A stretch of 64,000 nt of DNA from Faecalibacterium prausnitzii (GCF_019967995.1 NZ_CP065377.1:1736001-1800000); one strand, 5' to 3'. Counted from the first letter of the stretch, positions 28,301-36,683 are shown. Notes: generated from the letters alone by a model not told the origin. Numbers and translations: made by a program.

Positions 28301-29850
28301 TGGCTGAGCTGATCTATGACCTGAAGAACGCCAACCGTCACGCCAACATCAACGTGAAGCTGGTCAGCGAGGCCGGTGTCGGTACCATTGCCGCCGGTGT
28401 TGCCAAAGGCGGCGCACAGGTCATCCTGGTCTCCGGCTACGACGGCGGCACCGGTGCTGCCCCCCGCACCTCCATCAAGAACGCCGGTCTGCCCTGGGAG
28501 CTGGGCATCGCCGAGACCCACCAGACCCTGATCCTGAACGGCCTGCGCAGCCGTGTCCGCATCGAGAGCGACTCCAAGCTGCTCTCCGGCCGCGATGTCG
28601 CCATCAGCTGTATGCTGGGCGCAGAGGAGTTCGGCTTCGGCACCACCCTGCTGATGTGTGAGGGCTGCGTCATGATGCGCGTCTGCAATCTGGACACCTG
28701 CCCCATGGGCATCTGCACCCAGAACCCCGAACTGCGCAAGCACTTCCGGGGCAAACCCGAATACATCATCCACTATCTGACCTTCGTGGCGCAAGAGCTG
28801 CGGGAGTACATGGCCAAGCTCGGCGTCCGCACCATCGACGAACTGGTGGGCCGCACCGACCTGCTCCACGTCAAGCCCAGCGCCCCCGGCAGCCGCACGG
28901 CCAAGATGAACCTGGACTGCATCCTGCACAACCCGGCCATCGCCAACAGCAACGTGCACTTCGTCCCGGCGGACACCTACGACTTCCATCTCGAAAACAC
29001 CCTCGACATGAAGGTGCTGATGAAGAAGTTCAAGCTCAGCAGCAAAACGCCCCAGAGCGTCACGCTGGATGTTTCCAACACCGACCGTGCGTTCGGTGCC
29101 ATCTTCGGCAGCGAGATCACTCGCAAGTACGGCGATTCCCTGCCCGATGACGTCTACACCGCCAACTGCACCGGCGCGGGCGGCCAGAGCTTCGGTGCGT
29201 TCATCCCCAGGGGCCTGACCCTGAAGCTGACCGGCGACTGCAACGACTACATGGGCAAGGGCCTGTCCGGCGGCAAGATCATCGTGCGCCCGCCGGAGGG
29301 CATCACCTACAAGCCGGAGGAGAACATCATCACCGGCAACGTCGCCCTGTATGGTGCTACCAGCGGCAAGGCCTTCGTCTCCGGCGTGGCCGGTGAGCGC
29401 TTCTGCGTCCGCAACTCCGGCGCAACGGCCGTTGTGGAGGGCGTCGGCGACCACGGCTGCGAGTACATGACCGGCGGCACCGTCGTCGTGTTGGGCCAGA
29501 CCGGCAAGAACTTTGCAGCCGGCATGACCGGTGGCATCGCCTATGTGCTGGATGAGAACTGGGACTTCTACCAGCGGGTGAACAAAGAGACGGTCAGCCT
29601 CGAACCCGTGGAACACAAGTACGATGTTGCCACCCTGAAGGAGCTGATCCGCGAGCATGTGGAAGCCACCGGCTCCCCGCGCGGCAAAGAGATCCTGGAC
29701 AACTTCAGTGAGTATCTGCCCAAGTTCAAGAAAGTCCTCCCCTACGATTACGACCGGATGCTGCGGGTCATTGCTTCCATGGAGGAGCGCGGCCTCGACG
29801 GCGAACAGGCACAGATCGAAGCATTCTACGCTGTGCAGAAGAAGAAGTAA
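25315..29850 (+). CDS. gltB: glutamate synthase large subunit
   Basis: GOGAT moves the amide nitrogen of glutamine to 2-oxoglutarate, making two glutamates. The 1511 residues are the usual size. The class II glutaminase domain starts at Cys23 (HDACGIGAVVDIKG), so a 22-residue propeptide is presumably removed. The central domain and the FMN-binding TIM barrel follow (GAKPGEGGNLPG, GYDGGTGAAPRTS). The [3Fe-4S] cysteines are in CVMMRVCNLDTCPMGIC. The C-terminal part is the beta-helix GXGXG domain. The ATG at 25315 or 25303 is likely; the frame is open to 25120, but that part contains the promoter and terminator. Confidence 0.96.
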   Translation: MEHYTENSTPLGLYDPQFEHDACGIGAVVDIKGRKSHQTVSDALSIVERLEHRAGKDAEGKTGDGVGIMLQISHKFFSKVAEEMNVSLGNEREYGVGMFFFPQNEHLRAQAMKLFELVTRKEGLEFLAWREVPVNPDAVGQKARDCMPAIWQCFIKKPAKVSKGIDFDRKLYIVRRVFEQASNGTYVPSLSSRTIVYKGMFLVHDLRLFYLDLQDEDYESAIGMVHSRFSTNTNPSWMRAHPNRFILHNGEINTIKGNTDAMLAREESIASPIMQEDMNKILPIINTSGSDSAMLDNALEFMVMNGMDLPLAVMITIPEPWENNKHISQKKRDFYQYYATMLEPWDGPAAILFSDGDVVGAVLDRNGLRPSRYYITKDGRMILSSEVGVLPCDPADIEKKDRLRPGKMLLVDTVKGEVVDDEKLKEYYASREPYGEWIDRNLVQLKSLKIPNVKVPSYTGEELTRLQKVFGYKYEEVKDLILPMARLGAEPSGAMGTDTPLAVLSDQHPPLFNYFKQRFAQVTNPPIDAIREKVVTSTSVYVGAHGNLLEDKPENCKVLKVHNPILTSTDLLKIKYMNVPGFKVATVSINYYKNTSLEKAIDRVFLEVDRAYKDGANIIILSDRDIDEYHVSIPSLLAVSAVSQYLIRTKKSTALALILESAEPHEVHHFATLLGYGACAVNPYLAHETIGQLIDQGLLDKDYYAAVDDYNKAILSGIVKIASKMGISTIQSYQSSQIFEAVGISKDVIDKYFTGTVSRVGGIGLEDIQADVEAQHNAAFDPLGLDINMELSDGGAHKFRSGKEEHLFNPQTIHLFQKACWTNDYKAFKDFTRTVDNMGEEGMHLRSLLDFNYDPNGGVPIEEVEPVSSIVKRFKAAAMSYGALSSEAHETIAIALNRLGGRSNTGEGGEPEDRYHSESNSKIKQVASARFGVTSKYLVSAEEIQIKLAQGAKPGEGGNLPGAKVYPWIAKTRHSTTGVGLISPPPHHDIYSIEDLAELIYDLKNANRHANINVKLVSEAGVGTIAAGVAKGGAQVILVSGYDGGTGAAPRTSIKNAGLPWELGIAETHQTLILNGLRSRVRIESDSKLLSGRDVAISCMLGAEEFGFGTTLLMCEGCVMMRVCNLDTCPMGICTQNPELRKHFRGKPEYIIHYLTFVAQELREYMAKLGVRTIDELVGRTDLLHVKPSAPGSRTAKMNLDCILHNPAIANSNVHFVPADTYDFHLENTLDMKVLMKKFKLSSKTPQSVTLDVSNTDRAFGAIFGSEITRKYGDSLPDDVYTANCTGAGGQSFGAFIPRGLTLKLTGDCNDYMGKGLSGGKIIVRPPEGITYKPEENIITGNVALYGATSGKAFVSGVAGERFCVRNSGATAVVEGVGDHGCEYMTGGTVVVLGQTGKNFAAGMTGGIAYVLDENWDFYQRVNKETVSLEPVEHKYDVATLKELIREHVEATGSPRGKEILDNFSEYLPKFKKVLPYDYDRMLRVIASMEERGLDGEQAQIEAFYAVQKKK

Positions 29851-29865
29851 GGAGGGGGAACTGTT

Positions 29866-31344
29866 ATGGGCAAGACCACTGGATTTATGGATTATAAGCG
29901 CAAGACCAGCTCGGACGTTCCGCCGCTGGAGCGCATCGAAAACTTCAACGAATTTCACATCTGGCTCTCCCGCGAGGAGCAGCAGACCCAGGCGGCACGC
30001 TGCATGGACTGCGGCGTCCCCTTCTGTCAGGCCGGCATGATGATCGGCGGCATGGCCTCCGGCTGCCCGCTGAACAACCTCATCCCGGAGTGGAACGACC
30101 TGGTGTATCAGGGCAAATGGGAGCTGGCGCTCCATCGTCTGCGCGCCACCAACCGCTTCCCGGAGTTCACGAGCCGGGTCTGCCCCGCCCTGTGCGAGGC
30201 CGCCTGCACCTGCGGCGACGTGACCGGCAGCAGCGTCACCGTCCGCGAGAACGAACACGCCATCGTGGAGACCGGCTACGCCAAGGGCTGGCTCCATGCC
30301 GCCCCGCCCCCGGCCCGCACCGGCAAGAGCGTGGCCGTCATCGGCAGCGGCCCGTCCGGCCTGTCGGTAGCCGAGTATCTGAACATCCGGGGCCACGCCG
30401 TCACCGTATTTGAGCGCGCCGACCGGGTGGGCGGCCTGCTGATGTACGGCATCCCCAACATGAAGCTGGACAAATCTGTCATCGAGCGCCGCATCAGGAT
30501 CATGCAGGCCGAGGGCGTCGAGTTCCGCACCAACATGGACATCGGCGGGGCGGTGGCCGCAGAAGACGTCCTGAACCGCTACGACGCCGTCGTGCTCTGC
30601 TGCGGTGCCAAAAAGGCCCGCGACCTGAACGTCCCCGGCCGGGACGCCAACGGCGTCTATTTCGCGGTCGATTACCTCACCAGCGTGACCAAGAGCCTGC
30701 TGGACAGCCAGTTTGCCGACGGCCGGGCCATCCATGCGGCGGGCAAGAATGTGCTGGTCATCGGCGGCGGCGACACCGGCAACGACTGCCAGGGCACGGC
30801 CCTGCGGCAGGGCTGCACCGACCTGGTGGCCCTGGAGATGATGCCGCAGCCCCCAAAAGAGCGGGCCGCCTCCAACCCCTGGCCGGAGTGGCCGAAGGTG
30901 CTCAAGGTAGACTATGGCCAGACCGAGTGCCTCGCCAAGTTCGGCAAGGACCCCCGCGTCTACCAGACCACCGTGAAGGAGTTTTTGACCGACGATGCCG
31001 GCAACCTGACCGGCGCGGTCATCTCCTATCTGAAGCCGGAGCGTGACCCGGAGACTGGCCGCACCACCATGGTGCCCACCGGCGAGGAGTTCACCTACGA
31101 CTGCCAGCTGGCGTTCATCGCCGCCGGTTTCGTGGGCTGCGAGAACTACGTAGCCGATGCCTTCGGCGTCAGCCTGACGGGCCGCGGCTGTGTGGACACC
31201 GACCACTTCCGCACCAATGTGGAAAAGGTCTTCGCCTGCGGCGATATGCGCCGGGGCCAGAGCCTTGTGGTCTGGGGTCTGCGCGAGGGCCGCGACTGCG
31301 CCGCCGAGGTAGACCGCTACCTCATGGGTTACACCAACCTGTGA
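29866..31344 (+). CDS. gltD: glutamate synthase small subunit (NADPH)
   Basis: The 492-residue flavoprotein feeds electrons from NAD(P)H through FAD and two [4Fe-4S] clusters to GltB. N-terminal cluster cysteines are seen in RCMDCGVPFC, GCPLNNLIP and CPALCEAACTCGD. The FAD-binding motif is VIGSGPSGLSVAEY and the NAD(P)H motif VIGGGDTGNDC. The start has AAGGAGGGGG upstream, 15 bases after gltB stops, so both subunits come from one mRNA. Confidence 0.97.
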   Translation: MGKTTGFMDYKRKTSSDVPPLERIENFNEFHIWLSREEQQTQAARCMDCGVPFCQAGMMIGGMASGCPLNNLIPEWNDLVYQGKWELALHRLRATNRFPEFTSRVCPALCEAACTCGDVTGSSVTVRENEHAIVETGYAKGWLHAAPPPARTGKSVAVIGSGPSGLSVAEYLNIRGHAVTVFERADRVGGLLMYGIPNMKLDKSVIERRIRIMQAEGVEFRTNMDIGGAVAAEDVLNRYDAVVLCCGAKKARDLNVPGRDANGVYFAVDYLTSVTKSLLDSQFADGRAIHAAGKNVLVIGGGDTGNDCQGTALRQGCTDLVALEMMPQPPKERAASNPWPEWPKVLKVDYGQTECLAKFGKDPRVYQTTVKEFLTDDAGNLTGAVISYLKPERDPETGRTTMVPTGEEFTYDCQLAFIAAGFVGCENYVADAFGVSLTGRGCVDTDHFRTNVEKVFACGDMRRGQSLVVWGLREGRDCAAEVDRYLMGYTNL

Positions 31345-31384
31345 CTCCCTGAACCAAGCCATCCTCTTTTCCTATCCTAAACAA

Positions 31385-31432
31385 GCAGAAGCGGGAGCCT
31401 CCCACGAGGCTCCCGCTTCTGCTGTTTGTTTC
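31385..31432. terminator. bidirectional terminator after gltD
   Basis: A 17-bp perfect stem (31385-31401 with 31406-31422), with a T-rich tail on the plus strand. It separates gltD from the convergent pseudokinase gene that stops at 31443. Confidence 0.85.
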
Positions 31433-31442
31433 AGTCCGTATC

Positions 31443-33140
31443 CTATTGGGTGTCGTCTGCCGGTGTTTCCCCCGAAGAAGCGCTGCTCCCGCTGTCGGAA
31501 TCCGACGCAGCGGGCGGCTCAGCGGTGATCTCCACACTGGGGTCTGCCGCGATATACACGGTGATGACGCTGCCCACCTCGACCGGGGTGCCTGCGTCCA
31601 CACTGCACGAGACGACGCAGCCCGCCGCATAGGAGCCATCGTTGACCACCATGAAGCAGCTGGGCGTCAGGCCCCGGCTCTCCAGCTCGCTGACGGCCCC
31701 TTCCTGCGTGAACCCGATCACATCGGGCATCTGCACCAGCTGCGGCCCCTTGCTGACCACCAGGCTCACGGTGCCGCCCTTCTCGATGACGTCACCCGCC
31801 TCCGGCTCCTGCCGGATGATCTTCCCCTTCTCCACCGTGTCGCTGTATTCCAGCGTCACATAGAAGAGATAGTCGCCCACATAATTGTGATTGTTCCGCA
31901 CCTGCGCGTCGTAATCCATCCCGACAAAGTTCGGTGCCAGCGTGACAGGTTCTTCCAGCACCGTGCTTTCCGGTGCCGACACCGACGAGGACGCCGCAGG
32001 CGGTGTGGCCGTGTGCAGCCCCTGCGAGACCATCCCCCACAGCATCAGCAGGATGAGGATGGCCAGCAGAACGAGGATGGCCGCCAGCAGGTTCCGCAGG
32101 CTGAGCATGTGCTGCTTTTGTTCCTCGTCCGGCAGGGTCAGCTGCCGGGGTGCAGGGCGCGGCAGGCTGCGGGTCAGCTCCTCGGTATACTCCCGCGAGG
32201 TCAGCGCCTTGAACAGCTGGGGCACGGTCTGGATGCGCTCCACCGGCTTCAACTTCAGGCCCAGCCAGAGCACCTCGGAGAGGTACTCCGGCACCGACGG
32301 CTCCAGTGTGCGGGCGCGCGGGTTCGAATCCGACACCAGCCGCTGCGCTGCCGGGACCGGGCTTTGCCCGCAGACCATCCGGTAGACCACCGCAGCCAAA
32401 CTGTATTCGTCGGTGTAGCGGCCCTCAAACTCGGTGGTCGAATACTGTTCCGGGGCCGAGTAGCCCTCGTACAGCTGCTCGTGCAGGCCGCTGCCCGCTG
32501 TGCGCAGGCCAACCGTAGCGTAGCCCGTCAGCCGGGCGCGGCCATTTTCCAGCACCCGGATGTTCTCCGGGCAGACGCCCCGGTGCACCAGACCCACCTG
32601 GTGCATCGCCGCCACGCCGTCGAACACCGGCTGCAGCATCGTGCAGACCTGCTCCGGCGACAACCGGCCGGGATGCGTCTCCAGCCAGCGGCCCAGCGGC
32701 ACCCCGCCGGGATTTTCCATCACGGCATAGACCGTGTTGTTCTCCTCGAACACATCCAGCACGGCTTCCAGTCCGTTGGCGGGCGTGATGCGCTGGATGG
32801 AGCGGTACAGGTCCGCAAAATCCATCCGGGTGGTCTTGAACAGCACCTCGCTGCCCAGTTTGGGCCGCAGGGTTGCATCCGTGCCGCGCTCTGCCGCCAG
32901 CGTCAGGGGCAGATACTCCTTGATAGTCACCCGGAAGCGCCCATGGTTTTCTGCGCCCCGGTACAGGATACCTTCGCCGTCCACCTGTTCGATCTCGCCG
33001 ACGGTATACCGCCCGCCCAGCACCGTGCCCACCGGCAGCGTACCCACCGGGTTGCGGCCCTCAAAGCGCCCGCCGCACTGCGGGCAGGCCGCCGCGCGCT
33101 CGCTCAACTCGGACAGGCAGTAAGGGCAGATGATGGTCAT
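31443..33140 (-). CDS. zinc-ribbon PASTA serine/threonine pseudokinase
   Basis: The 565-residue membrane protein resembles PknB/PrkC but probably cannot phosphorylate. Residues 1-25 form a zinc ribbon (C5, C8, C19, C22). The kinase-like domain (about 44-330) keeps the ATP-binding lysine in VTIK (Lys74). The catalytic HRD reads H-R-G (186-188), and the DFG position reads G-Y-A (206-208); both essential aspartates are lost. One membrane helix lies near 345-368. Two PASTA-like domains follow outside (GMDYDAQV...; MPDVIGFTQEGAVSELESRGL), then an acidic Ser-rich tail. AAGGAGG precedes the ATG. It may sense muropeptides and signal by binding partners. Confidence 0.88.
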   Translation of the reverse strand: MTIICPYCLSELSERAAACPQCGGRFEGRNPVGTLPVGTVLGGRYTVGEIEQVDGEGILYRGAENHGRFRVTIKEYLPLTLAAERGTDATLRPKLGSEVLFKTTRMDFADLYRSIQRITPANGLEAVLDVFEENNTVYAVMENPGGVPLGRWLETHPGRLSPEQVCTMLQPVFDGVAAMHQVGLVHRGVCPENIRVLENGRARLTGYATVGLRTAGSGLHEQLYEGYSAPEQYSTTEFEGRYTDEYSLAAVVYRMVCGQSPVPAAQRLVSDSNPRARTLEPSVPEYLSEVLWLGLKLKPVERIQTVPQLFKALTSREYTEELTRSLPRPAPRQLTLPDEEQKQHMLSLRNLLAAILVLLAILILLMLWGMVSQGLHTATPPAASSSVSAPESTVLEEPVTLAPNFVGMDYDAQVRNNHNYVGDYLFYVTLEYSDTVEKGKIIRQEPEAGDVIEKGGTVSLVVSKGPQLVQMPDVIGFTQEGAVSELESRGLTPSCFMVVNDGSYAAGCVVSCSVDAGTPVEVGSVITVYIAADPSVEITAEPPAASDSDSGSSASSGETPADDTQ

Positions 33141-33172
33141 GGAAAGGCCTCCTTCGGATGTGCTTTTTTGTT

Positions 33173-33201
33173 ATTATAACACATCTTGGCCCGCAGCAAA
33201 A
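33173..33201 (-). promoter_or_regulatory. promoter of the pseudokinase gene
   Basis: On the minus strand TATAAT (33178-33173), with TTTTGC about 17 bases upstream. The -35 is weak. Confidence 0.45.
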
Positions 33202-33291
33202 GGGCCGTGCGGGCCGAGGACCGTTTTTTCTCTTTTCCGCTGCCCGTCTGTTACAGCAAGCCAGCGTTTCTGCGCGCTCCCGCCATACAGC

Positions 33292-33334
33292 AAAAGCCGC
33301 CTTTCGTGCCAAACAGCACAAAAAGCGGCTTTTT
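33292..33334. terminator. yebC terminator
   Basis: AAAAGCCGC (33292-33300) pairs with GCGGCTTTT (33325-33333), with A/T runs on both sides. It lies 38 bases after the yebC stop on the minus strand. Confidence 0.75.
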
Positions 33335-33371
33335 CTCGTCTTATTTCAGAATCAAAGAGCCTTGCGGAAGC

Positions 33372-34109
33372 TTATTCCGGCAGGTCCTCTTCGTTCTCCA
33401 AGCTGTGCCAGACGTTCTGGACATCATCGTTGTCCTCCAGAGCATCGAGCAGCTTGCCCATGAGTTTGAGCTGATCGGGGTCGGTCAGGCGGGTGGTGGT
33501 CATGGGGACCATGGCCAGGTCATCGCTCAGGATCTCGTAGCCCTTCTCCTCCATGGCCTTGACCACAGCCGAGTAGTTCTCCGGGTCGGTGGTGATCTCA
33601 GCAGCATCCTCGCCTGCATCGAAGTCCTCTGCACCGGCGTCCAGAGCGTCCATCATGGCCTCGTCGGCGTCCTTGTCTTCCAGAGAGATGTCGATAACGC
33701 CCTTCTGGCTGAACAGGAAGCCCACGCAGCCCATTGCGCCCAGGTTGCCGCCGTTCTTGTCGAAGTAGTGGCGCAGATCGGCAGCGGTACGGTTGCGGTT
33801 GTCGGTCAGGGTCTCGACCATGACGGCAACGCCGCCGGGGCCGTAGCCCTCGTATGTGATGGCTTCGTACTCCGTCTTGTCGCCGCCCTCGGCCTTCTTG
33901 ATGATGCGCTGAATGTTATCGTTGGGCACGCTCATGCGCTTTGCCTTGGAGATCAGATCCGCCAGCTTGCTGTTGGAAGCCGGGTTGGGGCCGCCGGTAC
34001 GGACGGCGACGCTGATCTCGCGGCCGATCTTGGTAAAGACCTTTGCCTTGGCGCCGTCGGTCTTCTCCTTCTTGCGCTTGATGTTGTTCCATTTGCTATG
34101 TCCAGACAT
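33372..34109 (-). CDS. YebC/PmpR-family protein
   Basis: A 245-residue cytoplasmic protein of the YebC family. Members were described as transcription regulators, and more recently as factors that help ribosomes through proline stretches. The N-terminus MSGHSKWNNIKRKKEKTDGAK and the patterns GGPNPASNSKLADLI and YEGYGPGGVAVMVETLTDN are diagnostic. AGGAGGTTCCC precedes the ATG. It is transcribed alone, with its own promoter and terminator. Confidence 0.95.
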   Translation of the reverse strand: MSGHSKWNNIKRKKEKTDGAKAKVFTKIGREISVAVRTGGPNPASNSKLADLISKAKRMSVPNDNIQRIIKKAEGGDKTEYEAITYEGYGPGGVAVMVETLTDNRNRTAADLRHYFDKNGGNLGAMGCVGFLFSQKGVIDISLEDKDADEAMMDALDAGAEDFDAGEDAAEITTDPENYSAVVKAMEEKGYEILSDDLAMVPMTTTRLTDPDQLKLMGKLLDALEDNDDVQNVWHSLENEEDLPE

Positions 34110-34201
34110 GGGAACCTCCTAAAGTTCTATCGAAATCTCCGCCTGCGGGCAGACGGGCTGTGGTCGCCCGCTTGTGGCAGCACACAAAATCCAACTCTAT
34201 T

Positions 34202-34230
34202 ATTGTAGCACAATCCCCTACCGCGTTCAA
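34202..34230 (-). promoter_or_regulatory. yebC promoter
   Basis: On the minus strand TTGAAC (34230-34225), 17 bases, TACAAT (34207-34202), about 90 bases before the start codon. Confidence 0.6.
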
Positions 34231-34288
34231 GCCTTATCCGGGGAATTTGCGCCAAAATCCGGCAAAAAAGCAGGGTCTGACGCCTGTT

Positions 34289-35836
34289 TTACAGCAGCCT
34301 CAGCGCCTTGGGATAATGGTTTTTGACCCGCCCGGCCGACACTTTGCCGCCGCCGAGGGGGAACCCGTCCACCGTGACACAGCACCAGCCGTCGGCGGCG
34401 GTGGCAGCGGCGATCTCCCGGCCCGACAGGTACTCGACCACACGCGGGTCAGCAAGCGCCAGCTCCTCGCGGTTGGTGCACTGGGCACCGAACGCCGTGA
34501 AGAGGTGGTGTTCGGGCACAAAGCGGCCCTTCTGCACACTGCCCACAAAGACGCCTGCGCGCAGGACATGCAGACCCGTCTGCGGGAAGGCTGCTGGCAG
34601 CAGCACACCGCCGCCATGGACCACGGCGGGACGGTCTGCGAGGGCCGGAAAATACTGCTGGGCGAACGCGTTCCAGGCCGCGAGGCTCTGGGTGGGCGTC
34701 ACGCTCTCCCCTGCTGCGGCGCTTTCGCGGCGGCGGCTGCCCTGCACTGCATCCCGGAGGGCGCGGGCGTTCTCCCGGCGGGATGCACGGGCATCGCCGC
34801 GCTCCGAGCGGGCAGGCTTGCCCTTACCGGGCTTCTGCTTCCGGTTTTGCTCGGCGGCAGCCGCCAGCCAGAGCTGCTCTTCGGGGGGATAACAGCCCGG
34901 TGCGGGCAAAGCACGGGGAGTGCCCGCCTTGACCAGCCGGGCAATGAAATGGCCCTCGCCGCCCTGACAGGGCCAGATGCGGCGCACTTTGCTCACATCC
35001 AGCGGCAGACCGCCGGTACGGTTGGCCTCGCCCGCGCTGCCAAAGGTGTAGTCCACGTTGCCAAACACATCCGCCAGCGCAAATTCCGGGTGCCGGGCCA
35101 GGAACGCGGCCACCTGCCCTTCATCCTCTTCGGGGGCAAAGGTGCAGGTGGAGTAGATCATCTCCCCGCCCGGCGCGAGGACGGCGGCAGCGTTGTCCAG
35201 GATCTGCGCCCCCAGCGTGGCGCACTGCTGCACCAGCGCTTCGCAGTGCTGGGTGACGGCCACCGCCTCCTTGCGGAACATCCCCTCGCCGGAACAGGGC
35301 GCATCCACGAGGACACGGTCGAAGAACTCCGGCAGGGCGGCAGCGATGCGGGCGGTGTCCTCGTTGAGGACGACGGCATTCGCCACGCCCATCCGTTCGA
35401 GGTTGCTTTTCAGCACCTCTGCGCGGGCGGGCACATACTCATTGCTGACGAGCAGGCCCCAGCCGCCCAGTGCGGCAGCAAGCTGGCTGCTCTTGCCGCC
35501 GGGCGCGGCGCACAGGTCCAGGACCCGCATCCCCGGCCGGACGCCCAACAGCGGTGCGGCAGAGGATGCAGACGGCTCCTGCGAGTAAAACACGCCCGCA
35601 TGGTGGTATGGGTGGCGTCCGGGCTTGAAGGCAGCCTCTTCGACCACGAAGCCCGCCTTGCAGAACGGCGATGGCCGGAGCGGGAAGTCGGCCTTCCCGG
35701 CAAACGCCTCCGGCGTCGTGCGCAGAGCCGAGACCGTCACCCCGCGGGCCGCGTTCTCGGTGGGTGCCGCGTACAGCGCCTCGTACCGCCCGCCCAGCAG
35801 CGCCCGCTCCCGGCGCTCAAAATATTCCGTAGACAT
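34289..35836 (-). CDS. RNA (cytosine-5) methyltransferase, RsmB/RsmF-type
   Basis: A 515-residue SAM-dependent enzyme that methylates cytosine in rRNA. The SAM site is VLDLCAAPGGKSSQLA. The catalytic motif is VDAPCSGEGMFRK, with Cys in PCSG, and the second cysteine lies in YSTCTFAPEEDEG. The C-terminal third (about 330-515) contains a basic Arg/Lys-rich linker and an RsmF-type RNA-binding domain. The ATG at 35836 has GGAGGA upstream; an earlier ATG at 35875 is less likely. The exact target (16S position) cannot be told. Confidence 0.9.
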   Translation of the reverse strand: MSTEYFERRERALLGGRYEALYAAPTENAARGVTVSALRTTPEAFAGKADFPLRPSPFCKAGFVVEEAAFKPGRHPYHHAGVFYSQEPSASSAAPLLGVRPGMRVLDLCAAPGGKSSQLAAALGGWGLLVSNEYVPARAEVLKSNLERMGVANAVVLNEDTARIAAALPEFFDRVLVDAPCSGEGMFRKEAVAVTQHCEALVQQCATLGAQILDNAAAVLAPGGEMIYSTCTFAPEEDEGQVAAFLARHPEFALADVFGNVDYTFGSAGEANRTGGLPLDVSKVRRIWPCQGGEGHFIARLVKAGTPRALPAPGCYPPEEQLWLAAAAEQNRKQKPGKGKPARSERGDARASRRENARALRDAVQGSRRRESAAAGESVTPTQSLAAWNAFAQQYFPALADRPAVVHGGGVLLPAAFPQTGLHVLRAGVFVGSVQKGRFVPEHHLFTAFGAQCTNREELALADPRVVEYLSGREIAAATAADGWCCVTVDGFPLGGGKVSAGRVKNHYPKALRLL

Positions 35837-35922
35837 GAACGTTCCTCCCATGTATAAAGCCGCATCGGGCGGCAAGACTAAGGGTGTGAGGGGCAGACCC
35901 CCTCGCGAAAGGAGACATGACG

Positions 35923-36096
35923 ATGAACGACCGCACCGAAAACCGTTCCAGCAACCGCACCAACAACTGCAAGAGCCAGAACCGCACTTCCAACCGCACA
36001 GAGAACCGCACGGACGACCGCACCGAGAACCGTGCCACCAACGAGCACAAGCACCCCAACCAGTACACCAAGGGTGCCGACGACGAGGGTAAGTAA
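35923..36096 (+). CDS. Asn-Arg-Thr-repeat microprotein
   Basis: A 57-residue frame with a good ribosome binding site (AAAGGAG, 8 bases before ATG 35923). The protein is almost only N, R, T, E, D, S, K and Q, built on repeated NRT(E/D/S)NR-like units, with one cysteine and a His/Pro/Gly end (EHKHPNQYTKGADDEGK). It has no hydrophobic core and is expected to be disordered. It is divergent from the methyltransferase gene and ends before a strong terminator. I cannot give a function. Nucleic-acid binding would fit the arginines, but this is speculation. Confidence 0.7.
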   Translation: MNDRTENRSSNRTNNCKSQNRTSNRTENRTDDRTENRATNEHKHPNQYTKGADDEGK

Positions 36097-36145
36097 CCAG
36101 AACCTCTCCGTCACGCTTCGCGTGCCTGTGCCCATTTCACAGAGA

Positions 36146-36203
36146 AAAGCCCGCTGCCTTCCCTGCACTGTTTTCCAGTGCGGAAAGCAGCGGGCTTTCG
36201 CGT
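36146..36203. terminator. terminator between the microprotein and mrnC
   Basis: AAAGCCCGCTGC (36146-36157) pairs with GCAGCGGGCTTT (36187-36198), with an inner GCACTG/CAGTGC stem and CGCGTTTT after it. It can serve both converging genes. Confidence 0.75.
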
Positions 36204-36204
36204 T

Positions 36205-36609
36205 TTACTTCTGGTTCGGGTCAAAATCGGCCCACAGCTTCTCGAACAGCTCCTCGACGCGCGGCATCTGGCCGGTGAGGTAGAGCCACCCCAGCAGGCA
36301 CTCAAAGCCGGTGGAGGCCCGGTATTCCTCCGGCGAAGCGTGTTTTGCCACACTGGCCTTGCTGGCGTTGCGGCCCCGCTTGAACACAGCCAGCTCGTCC
36401 TCGGTGAAGAGGGGTTCGAGCAGCTGCTCCTCGCGGAACTGGGCCCGCGCCGAGACATACTTGACCTTTTCGGTGTTCAGTTTGCCTGCCGACAGCCGGT
36501 GATGCCGTGCCAGACGGGTGCGCACCAGCAGTTCCAGCACACTGTCGCCCACAAAGGCCAGTGCCAGCGGGCTGAGCTCGCGGGGGTCGATGGTTTCCAT
36601 TTCATTCAT
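36205..36609 (-). CDS. mrnC: Mini-ribonuclease III
   Basis: A 134-residue nuclease consisting of an RNase III catalytic domain without a dsRNA-binding domain; in Bacillus it matures 23S rRNA. The signature region is LALAFVGDSVLELLVRTRL, followed by KYVSARAQ and STGFECLLGWLYLTGQ, with the acidic metal ligands. The ATG at 36609 is preceded by GAGAGG at 10 bases; an upstream in-frame TTG is too close to that site. It is 74 bases after obgE, in the same direction. Confidence 0.93.
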   Translation of the reverse strand: MNEMETIDPRELSPLALAFVGDSVLELLVRTRLARHHRLSAGKLNTEKVKYVSARAQFREEQLLEPLFTEDELAVFKRGRNASKASVAKHASPEEYRASTGFECLLGWLYLTGQMPRVEELFEKLWADFDPNQK

Positions 36610-36620
36610 TGGAGTCAAAC

Positions 36621-36669
36621 CTCTCAGTCAGCGCTATCAGGCGCTGACAGCTCCCCTGATAGGGGAGCC
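36621..36669. repeat. double-hairpin intergenic repeat, copy A
   Basis: GTCAGCGC pairs with GCGCTGAC, followed by CTCCCCT-GAT-AGGGGAG. The same two-hairpin layout, with CTCAGTCA and TGACAG flanks, occurs at 49841-49881. It overlaps the mrnC ribosome binding site region. Confidence 0.55.
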
Positions 36670-36683
36670 AAATTGCGGTATGA

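Noticed and set aside
26542-31362. 1606-codon open frame on the minus strand
   Set aside because: Antisense to gltB and gltD; same compositional artefact.
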